Of a DNA stretch of 64,000 nucleotides, positions 34,913 through 46,755 are shown piece after piece. The stretch lies in the NCBI RefSeq assembly GCF_030052815.1, contig NW_026614695.1:2216252-2280251 (forward strand), written 5' to 3'. Source of the DNA: Hevea brasiliensis. Taxonomy: Eukaryota; Streptophyta; Magnoliopsida; Malpighiales; Euphorbiaceae. A program made the translations under genes and the position numbers. Below the pieces are notes generated by a model, which was given only the letters and a program-made list of their open reading frames with translations, made no database searches and was not told where the DNA came from. Positions within the stretch are counted from its first letter, which is position 1. Every line of letters begins with the position of its first letter.

Positions 34913-37526
34913 CTAGAAACTAGCGGGTAACAACAAGCAAGTAACATCACAATCAACAGGTAGTTTCTTACCTCCTTTTCCTTGCTTTGGTATCTCTTCT
35001 GAACTACCCACTGACTCTAAATCCTCTATCGCCTTTTTGTTGAATTTGCTTTTTGGTACAGCCTTTTCTTTCTCAATTTCTATTTGTCTTCTTTCTGCCA
35101 CCCTTTGCCTCTAAAGCCTCCTCTTCTATGTTCAGCTCAGTGGTTGTGGGAATTTGGGATGGTGCATTACTTGCCATTTTTTGCTTGGTGGTATTAGAGG
35201 TGGTGCTACGAACTTGGGTTGATTCTTTTAGAACTTCACTATAAGTGTAGCAGGTGAAATAAGTGTGGGATTTTTTACCTTCTGAGGAAAGCGGTTTGGC
35301 TGGTAACTAGCTTTCCTATTGACCCCCAGTATCGCAGCATCTGTTGGAGCTTCGATACATGTCACCTTGGTACCTGTCACCCAAGTACCTATCACCTAGC
35401 CACTTCCTAGATGGTGATTCAAATTAGAGGCATCTCTTAACTGAATCCTAATAACCTTTGGGAGAGTGCCATAAGTTGAATATCTATGAAAAGAACCTCT
35501 AGATTTTTGGAATACCTCAGTTAGAACCTACAGTCTTCTGAGTTCATTGATGACACCCCTTAGATCCACAATAGCTGTATTGATGGGAGCCATAGGCAGA
35601 AATGGGTCCTCATCTATGATCATTACTTCCTTCTTCTTAGGAAACTTTAAGATACCCTTTATTGATGTGATCTTGGATCACTACCCTGAGAGCCCAATAG
35701 TTATTGGTGATGTGATTCCAAGAGTTATGGTACTTACAATAATCTCTCCCCTTAATCTCTTCTTTGGTTGGCAGTTTGTGGTCAGGGGGAAGATTAATGA
35801 ACTTCTCCTTTAGTAGGAAGTTGAATATCTCCTCCATTTCGCCTGTATCAAAGGCATATTAGAGTGGTATATTTGAAGCAGATTGTGTCTTTCTCTGTGG
35901 AGTTGGCTTGTTTAGAACACCTAAAATAGGACAGACACAAGTACCAATAGTCACCAGGTCTGCCACAGTAAATTCATGGTTATTTACCTCTTGTTAGTAA
36001 GTTCTTATGGATGTCCTCTTTTGGTGTGATTCCTCCATCAGTAGCTCCTCATACTCAGCTACTTTGGTAGTAAGTTAATAGAAGTCGCTGAACTCCATCC
36101 CTTGAAACTTTTTCCTTAGCTTAATGTCTAGTCCGCGTTGGGCCACTTCACATACCTAGCCTTTGGTAAGAATACCTTACACTTATTCGTCATTTTTTTT
36201 TTTAAAATTTGTGAAATAAAAGCATCAACTAATTCTCTCCCTCTCTGTGTCATTCTTGATTGTTTAGCAACACATACTTCTGAGTCAACTCTAAAGAACT
36301 GAGTATGGAATAGCCTCTTTATCTCCTGCTAGCAATGCACAGTTTCTAAAAGGGGTAGAGTACCAAGTAAAAGTAATGCTAGTAAGAGAGTTTGGGAATA
36401 GTCTCAGCTTGTAACTAACAAAGTTCTCATAATTTGCCAATTCACCACACTGGATTGTGAATCTTGCCATGTGTTCTAAAGTTGACTATCCATCTTTTCT
36501 TGGAAAGGCACTAAAGTCTAGTATGCAGTACCCTCTATGATACGGGTTCTCTCTATCATTAAAGTCTGGATATGGCTTATGGAACTCTAGTTGGCTGATT
36601 TGTCTATGGCCATAACCATATAGCTCCTGCACAATATTTCTAATAGCATTCATCGTTGCATGGGGTGCAGGAATGGTAGGTACCTAGACTGTAAGAACTA
36701 GTACCTAAGGTAGAGGTACTGGTACTAGTTGAAGTATCTACACAGTAGATACTGTAGTTCCTCTAAAGTTGTTATCCCCCGAGCCGAAAGAGCCAAAGGT
36801 CACCTAGGGCATCTACACCTACTACTACTGGAGAGCTGGTACCACTTGAGGACCTGTAACTACTTCTGTATCATAAACACTAGGGTGAGTAACTGCGTTA
36901 GTGTCACTGATGACTTGGGTGGGAATAATAGCTTTACCGCTGGGGCAGCTAGGTTGGACTAGTGTTCTTATTTGAATAGCCACCTATTCTTCTCTCCTTT
37001 GGGGTGGTTAGTATCTTTCCTCGTTGCTGGCATGACTTCCATCAGCACTGTCATGGGGGGTGCATGGTTGAGATTGTCCCCTGGGCTTATTAGCTCCTCT
37101 AGATGCCATATTAGATTTTCTAGCCTAGGGACTTAGCCATTCAGACAGTAATGGAATTGGTGAATTAAGTTTATCAACTGCTTTCTCCATATATCAATTC
37201 TTTCCACTGATTGGTTAAAAGTTCCCAACCATTATTCCATGCCTTTCATCAAGACACTAGTGATGGTTAGTGCAAGAGTTTCCAATGAACTAAGAATCTG
37301 CTTGCAAATTTCATCTCGCCCCTAAACTAGGTCAGTAGACAAGGTATATACAGTTTCTATAGCAATTGGATTTTTATTTTCTTCTTCTTGAGGATCTGAT
37401 CTCCCTTTAAGGCATTCAACCATGAGTGGAACTTGCACATTTATTGCCTTCTGCAACAGGACTTCCCTCTATGTCTTGAGACCCAGTAGTTTCTTTGCCA
37501 AGTGCACTTCTAGTTTTTCGAGACAT
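34913..37526 (-). pseudogene. Tat-2 gag
   Basis: The likely start ATG is at 37524-37526 (MSRKTRSALGKETTGSQ), just after a TTTTTTGCAG splice-acceptor-like stretch. The long central part is full of stops and frameshifts. Near the C-terminus, 35637-35837 keeps the typical Tat block: FINLPPDHKLPTKEEIKGRD, then YCKYHNSWNHITNNYWALR, a Cys/His knuckle-like motif. A lysine/glutamate-rich tail (34913-35101) leads to the protease. Gag forms the particle, but this one cannot. Confidence 0.72.
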
Positions 37527-37596
37527 GGTGTTGCCTGCAAAAAATAAAAATGATAAAGTGATGTCGAGTGAAATGAGACTTTCGTCTCACTAGACG

Positions 37597-38280
37597 TGCA
37601 AAAAATTATTTCGTTAGAAAAAAAGTTTGTTGGCTAACAGTTTAGAAATTGTGAGAGTCCTAGATTGTGGGAACCTGACAAAACTAAACATAACTTGGTT
37701 AAACTCACTTAAAATGAACAATTAATTTAACTAGAAATTGTATTTGATTAACAATAAATGTAAAGCTTGGAAAATTAAAAAAAAAATAGATAAAATTAAA
37801 GATAAATAAACCGCTGGAGTCTGTTATTGTTTGATTGATCGAGTGGTTGAGCCTTTTCATGTTGCAATGTATCTGACATTTATAGTTCTGCCTGGAAGAT
37901 TACTGGAAGATTACTGGACGACTCTGAAACACACTTTGTCACATTCTGCAGTTATCTGCCCACTTCTTGGAACCACTACAAACTGCCATGCAGGTATTTA
38001 AAAGACTCCTAGAAGACTTTGAAACACATTTTGCCATATTCTATAGTTACCTGCAATCACTTATCCACTGCTTGGAAAACGTTATAAACCACCGTCAACT
38101 TTCTTATCTCAGATATCTTATCCAGTAACTACCATTAATTCTTTTATTAATTATCTCAGGCTATAAATTAATTAAATTAATAAAATAAAATTAATTAAAT
38201 TAATTTCACAAAAATTAATTTATTTAATTCTTAGGCCTAAAAATAATTAATAAATAAAATAATTATTTTTGGTATAAACA
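37597..38280 (-). repeat. 5' LTR of Tat-2
   Basis: On the minus strand it starts TGTTTATACCAAAAATAATT at 38280 and ends with CA at 37597. It shares blocks with 21192-21950 but is ~75 bp shorter. I found no convincing primer site just left of it, so the end may be a few bases off. Confidence 0.72.
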
Positions 38281-38287
38281 ACAACAA

Positions 38288-38322
38288 CATCATCATCATC
38301 ATCATTATCATCATCATCATCA
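38288..38322 (+). repeat. (CAT)n microsatellite
   Basis: About eleven CAT/ATC triplets with one ATT interruption sit directly outside the Tat-2 LTR end. Confidence 0.9.
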
Positions 38323-38329
38323 CAATTAA

Positions 38330-40010
38330 TTTTAGAAAGGGGAACTAAAAGAAAATCAAAGTATTAACATAAAAATAGTACATATTAATTATAAATAAAT
38401 TAAATATTTATATTTTATTTTTATAATTTTTACATAGACTATACTTTTTATCTATCAAATTTTTAACAAAGATTTTATAATAAAAAATAATAGAAAATAT
38501 AAAAATATTTATTATAGATATCGAATAATTTAAGGTTGATTAAATTATATAATTATTTTCATCATTTTTAAAATATCAAATTTTTTATAGTGTTTTAATA
38601 TGTTGAAAAATATGATATATTCAAATACTATCTTTATTTAGTAATATTAATATTATTCTAAAAAAATAATAATAAAAAAGCATTAAGTTTGTGAAAAAAA
38701 TAAAAACAAAATTATATGCATATGTAATAAAATTAAATTAACTATATTTGATAAATAAATTGCCACTTATTTAGAATGCCACATGACAATATCTCTAAAG
38801 AATTTAGTCCTCTCTATATATATATATTAAATAAATAAAAAGAAGAGAAAAGGTTGAACTTTAAAGTACTCCATACAGTAAATGTCTCTATTAAATGCAT
38901 ATTAAAATAAAATTAATAAAATAAAATAATATTAAAATAAATTAAATTTTATTAAAAACATAAAAGGGCGAGAGGATTAAGCCACATGGCAAACTCTTGG
39001 AAAATAAGGCCACATAGCAAATTGTTGAAAAGATTTAGCTATATTGAAAAGATTTAGCCTACCTTATATATAAATAGATAGATTTGGATAAATAAGGCTC
39101 ATAGGGCAAAGACACAAGAAGCCCACAAAATACAATATGCCTAACACATACAAGACTCCCAAAGCCATAAGCCATAACCCTAGAGGACTAGAAAACCATT
39201 AACTCTAAGAACTCTGTCAGCACCACCGGTGCTTCTAGTTACCTAAACTGGAGAAGAAAACCAGAATGAACTAAAACGAAAGTTTCCAGAACAAACAAGA
39301 AGTGTGCCTGTTTGCTTGAAAACCACCACCTTCAAACTTCCAACCCAACCCGTTGTTGGACCTCAGGAGCCAAACAAACACCAACGTCAACAGCAACCTT
39401 CAGAAAGGAAGGGGACAAAGATTATAGGCTCTCAAAGTTTCCTTACCTCTAAGCTTCCAGCTACTGGGAGACTCCTCTGTCATGTTGAACCTTTCTTTCC
39501 CCAGAAAATAATGGGAGAATATAAGCTACTATAACCTGTCCAAATGTAAGTTAAAAGAAAACCATCCTCATTCTATTTTTGATGGCCCTCATTTAGTTCT
39601 TTTTGAAGCTAGGGTCTAAACTATTAGAGAAATATTTATTTATAACTTTTCTACTTATTAATATTTATACTATTTTAATAATTTAAAATGTTAACATTGA
39701 AGAACTACATTAGTGATTAGTGATTACTTTTTTAAATGTTAAAACTTACGACAATAACATTTAACCCTTATTCTTTTAACTTTCAACTAAGCACATCTTT
39801 TATTTTAATCTATTATTTAATTTTTATAATTAATAAATATAATTTACACAACTCAATTATAAATAATTAAATAAATCAAATTTAATCTTTAATTATATTA
39901 TAAAATGAAAAAAAAATGATATTTAAATCTTTTTTTTTATAAATTTAAAAAATTATATATATTGATTATAAAGCTAAGTCGAAAATATAAAAACCATTAG
40001 TGCACTGAAC
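38330..40010. other. A+T-rich intergenic region with one unassigned short frame
   Basis: 38330-38960 is low-complexity A/T DNA. A TATA-like stretch (TATATATAAATAG, 39063-39075) precedes less A/T-biased sequence. That sequence contains a 76-aa plus-strand frame at 39304-39534 (MPVCLKTTTFKLPTQPVVGP...). It has no motif I recognise, and I do not call it a gene. 39540-40010 is again A/T-rich with no feature. Confidence 0.5.
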
Positions 40011-40611
40011 TTTCCCAAGACTGAATAATGTATCCAGCCTACAGTCAAAGTTCCAATTATGCGCTTCTCATTCATATGTACATTAACTGACGACAAGTCA
40101 GCTTCGGGTTTCATCAGCATTTTTTACCCAACCCTTCAATTCATTTTGTACAATAATAATTAAACGATTCATGAATGATTCCTGGAAAATCAGTAACCAT
40201 AACAGATACGTACCAAGTGAGAAAGGAAAAAATTGCAGTTAAAGAAGCAATAGCCCTAGATATGGAATGAGATACCCAAATGGGTCATTCAAGGAAGTAA
40301 GATTTTACAATTCCACTGCTGTTACCTACTATAAGGGTTAGGCATGGACAAGTTCAAACAGCAAAAGATTAGCAAGACAGCCTAAAAATCCAGGGCAAAG
40401 GCATTACTACAAAGATACACCATGCCATTGGCCCATGGTACATTTTTCATCCTGATCACAACAAACTAGAGAGTAAATCACCATTTCATCTAGCCATGTT
40501 AATTCACAATAACAAAAATAAAAGAACAGAAAAGGGGGAAAAATTAAGGTTCTTAACTATCTGTTCTACCATCAGATCAGAAGGGCGGTACTGACAAAAC
40601 ATTCCTTGCAC

Positions 40612-41697
40612 CTGAAAGAAAGAGGGAAAACTAATCCATCATTTCATTTAATGGAGACATCACACCATAGGAAAATGAATCATAAAGCAAAAAATATAGA
40701 AGATAAATATACATGTGCAAAACATGCTTGCAGTATTTTAAATTCAATACTTACATAACAAATCAATATATACAGTAAACAGGAAAATTTTGAAACATAA
40801 GGTGCAAAACAAGCAGGCTTAGAGGGACAAATATGCTAGGAAAAGACTTGCAAAGTAAAATCATGCAAGATCTTCACAGACTTACCAAAGTTACGAAATA
40901 AATCACAATATCAAGAAAACCAGTGAAAACTCAATAAAAGGGATGAAATTCACAGTAATAGAAATCTGCATGTCAATTCTATGTGGGTGTTTGGTTTGGC
41001 TACTTTTAACTTTTGACTTGAAATGTACTTTTCCAACCTATAAGTCAACTTAAAATTAAGTAGTTGAGTGTTTGGTAAAACTACTTAGAAGCTAATTTTA
41101 ATTAGTTTATGTGTTTGGCTAAAAGTACCTTAATCTATCAAAATGACCAAAAAGAGTATGTAGTAAGTAGTACAAGCGATTGTTAAAACGAGTCTAGTTT
41201 ACAAGCATTGCATAGGGGATGCAAGTTAAGGAGACAGCTATTCTGACACTTAAAACTGAAAATGTGTAAGACCAATGCCATAGTATTATAGCTGCCTTCA
41301 AGAATACCCAGAAATCATTTACAATGGGAACACTCTTTAAATCCTTAGTAATGAAAAGTTTTTTCAAATGGAAGTTGTAATTTAAAAGCATATCGATCTA
41401 AGCTTCCATTGTTCATTTTTCTCCAATTTTAGGGAATACTATAATTGTCCTAATCTCCCACCATTTCTCTCATTTTCTGTCCTTTTAGTGCAGAAACAAA
41501 GGAAGTCAACTTAAAGTCACTTCTAATATTCTCATTTCCCTCAACTTCCCTCAAGCCAAACAAAATGTAACCTGTAGAATATTATATATTCATTTAAAAG
41601 AAATGCGGGGGAAAAGAAAACACAGAGTAGACCACAAAGATGAATGCACACGAGCGTGTGCATGCACACTTTATATGAACATTATCATCATACTTAC
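40612..41697 (-). other. Inferred 3'UTR intron of the SWIB gene
   Basis: Twenty-five bases after the stop codon the minus strand has a perfect plant donor, GTAAGTATG (41697 downward). TTTCTTTCAG ends at 40612, with exon-like sequence from 40611 down. This would give a 1086-bp intron in the 3'UTR. The transcript end below 40611 is not clear, and I saw no strong polyadenylation signal. Transcript data would settle it. Confidence 0.5.
40984..41566. mobile_element. Possible MITE within the 3'UTR intron
   Basis: The left part reads GTGTTTGGTTTGGCTACTTT and the right part, reversed, TTTTGTTTGGCTTGAGGGAA. The inner blocks AAGTCAACTTAAA(A/G)T (41042 and 41503) are shared. This fits a small hAT-type inverted-repeat element common in plant introns. 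The ends and target duplication are not clear. Confidence 0.35.
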
Positions 41698-41722
41698 CAC
41701 TAGCAGTTAGCATAGCCAAACA

Positions 41723-44141
41723 TCATGACTTCTTGAACAAATGATGTCGTGCTAACATCTCTTCTACCCCCACTGCAGAAATGCTTTCACATCCAAGAAG
41801 CTCTCCGAGCTTTGCATCACATAATATCACCATCGAATTCAGTGGATCCTAAATACATACAAGCAGTATCATAAAACTTTTAGTTGCTAGTGCATTTTTA
41901 TCAATATAGCCAAAAGGTTTAGATATTAATAATTCATCGAGAAGATATAAAAATTCTTGAAGGAGGAGGAGGAGGAGGAGGGGGGGGGGGGGGTGGTGGG
42001 GGTTGGGGCCGCGGGGCGGGGTGTGAAGGACAAAGTTATACATCCACTACACACCTCTAATTGGTTAACCTTTATGTACTCCCAAACACGCCTGGAAGCC
42101 TCTACTTGTGTCATCTCGCTTCCTCCAGTGGTCCCCAAGAACTTGGCAAGAGCTTCAGATATCACCACTACAGAAGCACCAGAATCAGTATTTTCAGTTG
42201 TGGACTCAACATCCACCTTCACTCGTTTAGCTTGACCACCCTCCTCTGCAGACATTTACAAGAAGAAAATTAAGCTTAATCAACTTTCTGCAGTTCAATA
42301 ACATATTGCATAAAAAGCTTCATTCCATACTTGTAGGTTCAAGAGGAATGATATGTTTAGCAAGCAGCTTATTCATCTTGAACATGTCAGTGCAGTCTGT
42401 CTCAAAAACCACTCGTAGGGCATCATCACAAATTATCTTTCTCTTATTGCTTGGATCTTGGAGGTTGTTTTTCCTTATGTATGCCCACAATTGCTTCACA
42501 ATCTGTATCAAGTCAAGGAGTCATTAGAGTACATAGAAAATTACATAAATAAAACCATGTAATGAACATACCTCAGTCCTTGGCAAGGCTGGCTCACCAA
42601 CAACGGCCTGAAGTTCAGGTGAAACGCCACAAACTTTGTTTAACCCACCTGGGCCACCTCTTCTTTTGGCCCCAACTGGAGCACTGCATAAGAAATATAA
42701 CAGAAACACCATCAATTTATTGGCCCCATAAAATGTAGTGTTAGTGTTTTTTGCAAAAAGATTTAATAGATAAACAAATCACATAATAATGCCTGGCAAA
42801 TGCATCCTGATCTTCAGCGAAGGGTACCCAAAAGGATTTGCAAGACCAAATCTTCACTGAAACTAAAAAAATAACATGCTACTGAATATTAAATAACAAA
42901 GCTAAAACACCCATAATAGTTTTCCAATCTAACAGCCACAATAATGCAACAACAGAGCTCTTCACAAGTGATTCATGCAGCTTGTCTCAAAGATATGGAT
43001 TAACGCCTTTTTCTTCCTTCTCCCAAAAAAAAAAAAAATGTAATAATATTAATATAAACTTGTATTTTCATACAAAGACTGGCTTAGTTGAACTAGCATT
43101 TTATATCCTATAACAAAAGACAAATTGTTAACCAGAAAACAACAATACAAAACGCAAACTTTTCCAAAACGACTTTACAAACCTGAAAATTGGTAATTAC
43201 TTCCTTTAGAGGAAAACAATGGAATGTAGAAAGCAGCAGTAAACTCAAACACTGAAAATCAACATTAGCAATAAAGATTTGATAGTTGCAGGTACAAATT
43301 TTACCGAGATATGGAAAAATTCATTAATTGATAGTCACCATAAAACAAGTAAATTGCTTCATGTGAGTCCCAAAAACGATAATTATCCCCTCCAACGACA
43401 AAAATGCACACCAAGTTGGCGAAGTGGAAAAGGGACAAACTATACCTTACAAAAATATTTTATAAAAAAAAAAAACCACCCTAACTTCAAACGTAAACAC
43501 AATATCAAACAAAGCTTCTAACCCAGAAATTGTAAACACCTAAACCCTAAAACCTATCCACAACTGAGAAATTACCCACCGAAAAATTACCTTTCTTTGG
43601 ACAATTCCGAAGGGGCAGGGGTGGCATTTTGGGAGAAGACCACGGTTTTCGGAAGAGGCGATGATTGCTGCCTCTGCCGTTGCTGCTGCTGGTGCTGCTT
43701 GGGCGGTGGGGCATTTGGTGGCGCCTGCGGCTGGCGGAAGTTGAGGTCCTGCGGAAAAACCTGATGGTGGTGTTGTTGGTGGGGATGGAGGGCAAAATGA
43801 ACAGGGAATTGTTGGAATTGCGGATGATGTTGGAGGGCAAAATGGTCTTTTTGTGCAAGGTGGATAGTATGTAGTTGCGGATGTGGATGTGGATGTGGCA
43901 GCGGCGGCGGAGGCGGTTGTTGTGTAGCAGCTATGGCGGTTGCGGTTGTTGTGACAGTGGTCGGGTGTGCCCGGAGCAGGAGGTTGATCTGGTCACGAAT
44001 GAAGCCTGCCTTGTGTGAGAGGTTTAACCCTAGCTTCGCTTCGAGTTGCTGAACGACGCCGTCTAAGGAGGTGACGGAGTTGGGTTCTGATTGACGGAGC
44101 ACAGTCTCCACCCCTTTCGCTAATTCCTGGTCCGACACCAT
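41723..44141 (-). CDS. DEK_C and double SWIB/MDM2 domain protein (UAF30-like)
   Basis: A five-exon gene on the minus strand: 43591-44141, 42572-42683, 42331-42502, 42055-42245 and 41723-41848. All introns are GT-AG, and the exons total 1152 bases in one frame (383 aa plus stop). Residues 1-60 form a DEK_C domain (MVSDQELAKGVETVLRQSEP...). Residues 65-175 are a low-complexity linker rich in Pro, His and Gln. Residues ~194-272 are one SWIB domain (GLNKVCGVSPEL, IVKQLWAYIRKNNLQDPSNK). A basic patch, KRVKVDVE, follows, and residues ~303-379 are a second, more divergent SWIB domain (RRVWEYIKVNQLE, LLGCESISAVGVEEMLARH). Such proteins are nuclear. The SWIB fold is shared with BAF60-type chromatin-remodelling subunits and yeast UAF30, a Pol I upstream factor. 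A chromatin or transcription role is inferred. I used the ATG at 44141 because family members begin MVSD. An in-frame ATG seven codons upstream (44162) is possible. It appears intact. Confidence 0.92.
41959..42024 (+). repeat. (GGA)n and G-tract in intron 4 of SWIB gene
   Basis: Six GGA triplets run into a 13-15 base G run, then GGTGGGGGTTGGGG and GCGGGGCGGGG. It lies 30-95 bp inside the 206-bp intron, close to the donor. The plus strand, which is the template strand, could form G-quadruplexes. The exact length of the G run may be uncertain in any assembly. Confidence 0.9.
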
Positions 44142-44300
44142 CGCCTTCTGTGTCTGTTTCACATATATTTAACAGAAAAAAGAAAACGGAAACAAACGAC
44201 TCTCTCTCTCCTTTCTCTCTCACACAATCCCAACTCTGTCTCTCTCTCTCTCTCTCTATGTCTCTCTCTATCTCTATCTCTCTCTTTATAATTCCCAAAT
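44142..44300 (-). promoter_or_regulatory. 5' leader and core promoter of SWIB gene
   Basis: On the minus strand an ATTATAAAG TATA-like box (44284-44292) is followed by a GA-rich stretch (44205-44283, long (GA)n runs) and the ATG at 44141. The spacing fits a start site near 44255 and a leader of ~110 bases. (GA)n leaders are common in plant genes. The 101-aa frame here (43993-44298) is a shadow. Confidence 0.55.
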
Positions 44301-46113
44301 GACCGAATTGCCCCTCCCTATCACTGTTTAAATTTCAAATTTTAAAGACGTTGATGCCCCTTTCTTAATGCACGCATTAGGTGGTAGTAGGGGTAAACTG
44401 GAGTTCAATGAAGTTTCTCTTACTTTTTCTTCTTTCTGTGTCTCGCCCGGAAGATTAAAATGACGATAGTGCTCCTTGGGTTTACGCGAGAAATCGCATT
44501 GGGAAGATAAAGCGAGTTGTGGTAAAAATGTAATTTCAGATATGTTGGGGGTGAGATATGGCAGTTTATGAAACTTGAAATTAAAATTAATAATAATAAT
44601 AAATTATTATTTAATAAAACACAGAGATTTTTTTTAACCGACTTTGGATAAAAGTATGTGTTAAGTTGATAAAAAAAAATTTTGTTGTCTGTGCATGGTT
44701 CGATTGCATTTGAAATCGGACCAAAATCAAATCGGTTAAAATTTAAATTAAAATTAATTAATGATTTTTAGAATTGAATTAGACAGAATGTCCAATAGTA
44801 TAAGGCCAGTTTTTTGATTTATGGGTTCTTTGAACCTTGAAGCATATAGAATCAAAATTGCCGGTCTGACTCAAAATTGATCAAAACCGACCACATTGGC
44901 ATCTAAATTGTCTGCTGCATCGGAGATAAAGAGGTGGTAAGCTGAAATTACACGAGTGCCTAGACCGTTTTTCGTTTGGGCCTGGAATTATGGTTGGGAG
45001 TCAAAATTATTTGTTTTTTAAAAAATATTATTTTAAATATTTTGAAAAAATAATTTAAAAGATATTTTATTATTTTAACGATTATAACTTATAAATTTAA
45101 TTCTAAATTATTTTTAAATATTTTTTATTAATATATTTAAAAATAGTTTTATTATTTAATATATTTTTAATTTTAAAAATAATGTCAAGCAGCACTTAAT
45201 TTGTTCTATGCAATTTCTTTTTCTCATACATTAATTATTGAAATATTATCGAAAAATGTAAATTTTGTATAAGTATAATAATTATTTTATTTTTAAAAAT
45301 ATAATAATTATTTAAATAATCAATTAATATTTAATAAAAAAAAAATCAATCCAACCTACATCAAACAAATAATCGTTTGTCATCGAAACGCAATTTTGGG
45401 AAGGGGGAAAAATTATTGACTTAGAGTGATGGACATGACAATATTCAATAGTGGGTGTCCAACTTTGAATTGCAAACATTACAATTCTTCTTCCCACTTG
45501 TAAAAATGAGTAAATAAATCTATATCCTTTAAAATATTTAAAATATTAATAAAATTATTAATTCTTAACTTAGTCATGTTTAATTCGGTAAAAAAAATTA
45601 TTGGAATTGAAATTAAAATGAATTATTTATATTTTTAGTTTTTGTCTATATCAAAGACAATAATTTGTCCATATAAAAAAATATAAAAATATTTTTCAAT
45701 GTTTGATTATAATATTAAATTAATAATATTTATTTATTTCATTTATATATTATTATTTTTTACATTTTAATAAGATTATTGAAATTTTAAAAATAAATAA
45801 TAACTTACTCTTTTAAAAAAGAAATAATTTTCTTTAAAAAATATTTAATTTTTCCTTTAATTAGAAAAATATTTTTTATTAATTAATTTTTCTAAGTACT
45901 TTAAATACTATAAAAAATTTTGTTAAACAAACAAAATTTTAGTATTTGAATCATTAAAAAAAATGCAAATCTAAATGTATTTCACTAAATGGAGGACTTA
46001 TACATTCACTCTAGGAAGAAATTAGATTCACATTTCATAAAATGAAGTGAAACTTAATCAAATATAACAATTAAAATATGAGATTTAAAATTTAAGTACT
46101 TAAAATTAAAAAT

Positions 46114-46183
<70 letters not shown>

Positions 46184-46755
46184 ACAACTTTAAAATTTTA
46201 ATATCACTTAAATTTTAATAATTTATAATTTTAATAATAGAAGCTTATCTACAATAATTTTATTTAAATATTAAAGTTAATACTCCTATTTTATTTGGAC
46301 AAGTAGTCTTAAACTTTGTGATTTAATTTATTTTATATTTTATATAAAAAATTTAGTTCTAAAAAAATGCAATTAAGCTAATAGTTAAAAAAAAATGCTT
46401 CAATTTTTTTTAATAAGAGAGATTTATTAAATTAAATTTTAAAATTAGAACTTAGTTTAATTGGAAGAGTGGTTTTAAATTTAATTTTAAAATTATACTT
46501 GTTACTTTAATTGTGCAACAACCCTTCAACTTATAGCTTCTCCAAGATTACGGACTTAGGAGCTTGCAAACTTGAGAATCTTCAATAGGTTGCATGTGCT
46601 TCGCCATATGCTCCAGTGTACCTTTTGAAATCTGGAAGCTCAAAACACGACAAGATATGTTGGAATAGTAACGAAAATTAAAAATAAAAAGTGTCCATCT
46701 TTAGTTTATAAACATTTAATTTATAAACAGACTTATAATAAAATATAAACTAAAT
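44301..46755. other. Intergenic A+T-rich region upstream of SWIB gene
   Basis: No frame of note. 44640-44960 has degenerate AAATCGGACCAAAATCAAATC-type repeats. 44980-46110 is plain A/T-rich sequence. 46505-46650 is less A/T-rich and on the minus strand has a short stretch (LPDFKRYTGAYGEAHAT) faintly like a gypsy gag, too short to call. Confidence 0.55.
46119..46180. repeat. (AT)31 microsatellite
   Basis: About 62 bases of uninterrupted AT dinucleotides. Confidence 0.97.

Larger units (their letters stand above)
21192..38280 (-). mobile_element. Tat-2: degenerate Tat-lineage Ty3/gypsy element
   Basis: The element is bounded by two related sequences in direct orientation (21192-21950 and 37597-38280). 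On the minus strand, right to left, it carries gag, protease, RT, RNase H, a second archaeal-type RNase H and integrase. A second transcription-like unit on the plus strand then lies before the left LTR. RT before integrase makes it Ty3/gypsy. The double RNase H and the antisense unit place it in the Tat lineage. A solo LTR with nested material (30092-34197) splits protease from RT. The LTRs differ at many places and no target duplication is seen, so it is older than the copia and chromovirus insertions. Ends are approximate. Confidence 0.82.

Noticed and set aside
39304..39534. 76-aa frame after a TATA-like stretch
   Set aside because: No recognisable motif, no splice or polyadenylation context and an isolated location. 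Kept only as an unassigned frame.
43993..44298. 101-aa frame over the (GA)n leader
   Set aside because: It is out of frame with the DEK_C/SWIB coding exon and consists of Arg/Glu repeats from (GA)n.
45970..45990. CACTAAATGG as the left end of the CACTA-like element
   Set aside because: Flanking bases do not match the right end's target triplet, and the subterminal repeats start only after about 46756.
46505..46650. Gypsy gag-like stretch LPDFKRYTGAYGEAHAT on the minus strand
   Set aside because: Too short and broken by a stop. The match to the P-(D/E)-F-x-x-Y-x-G pattern could be chance.
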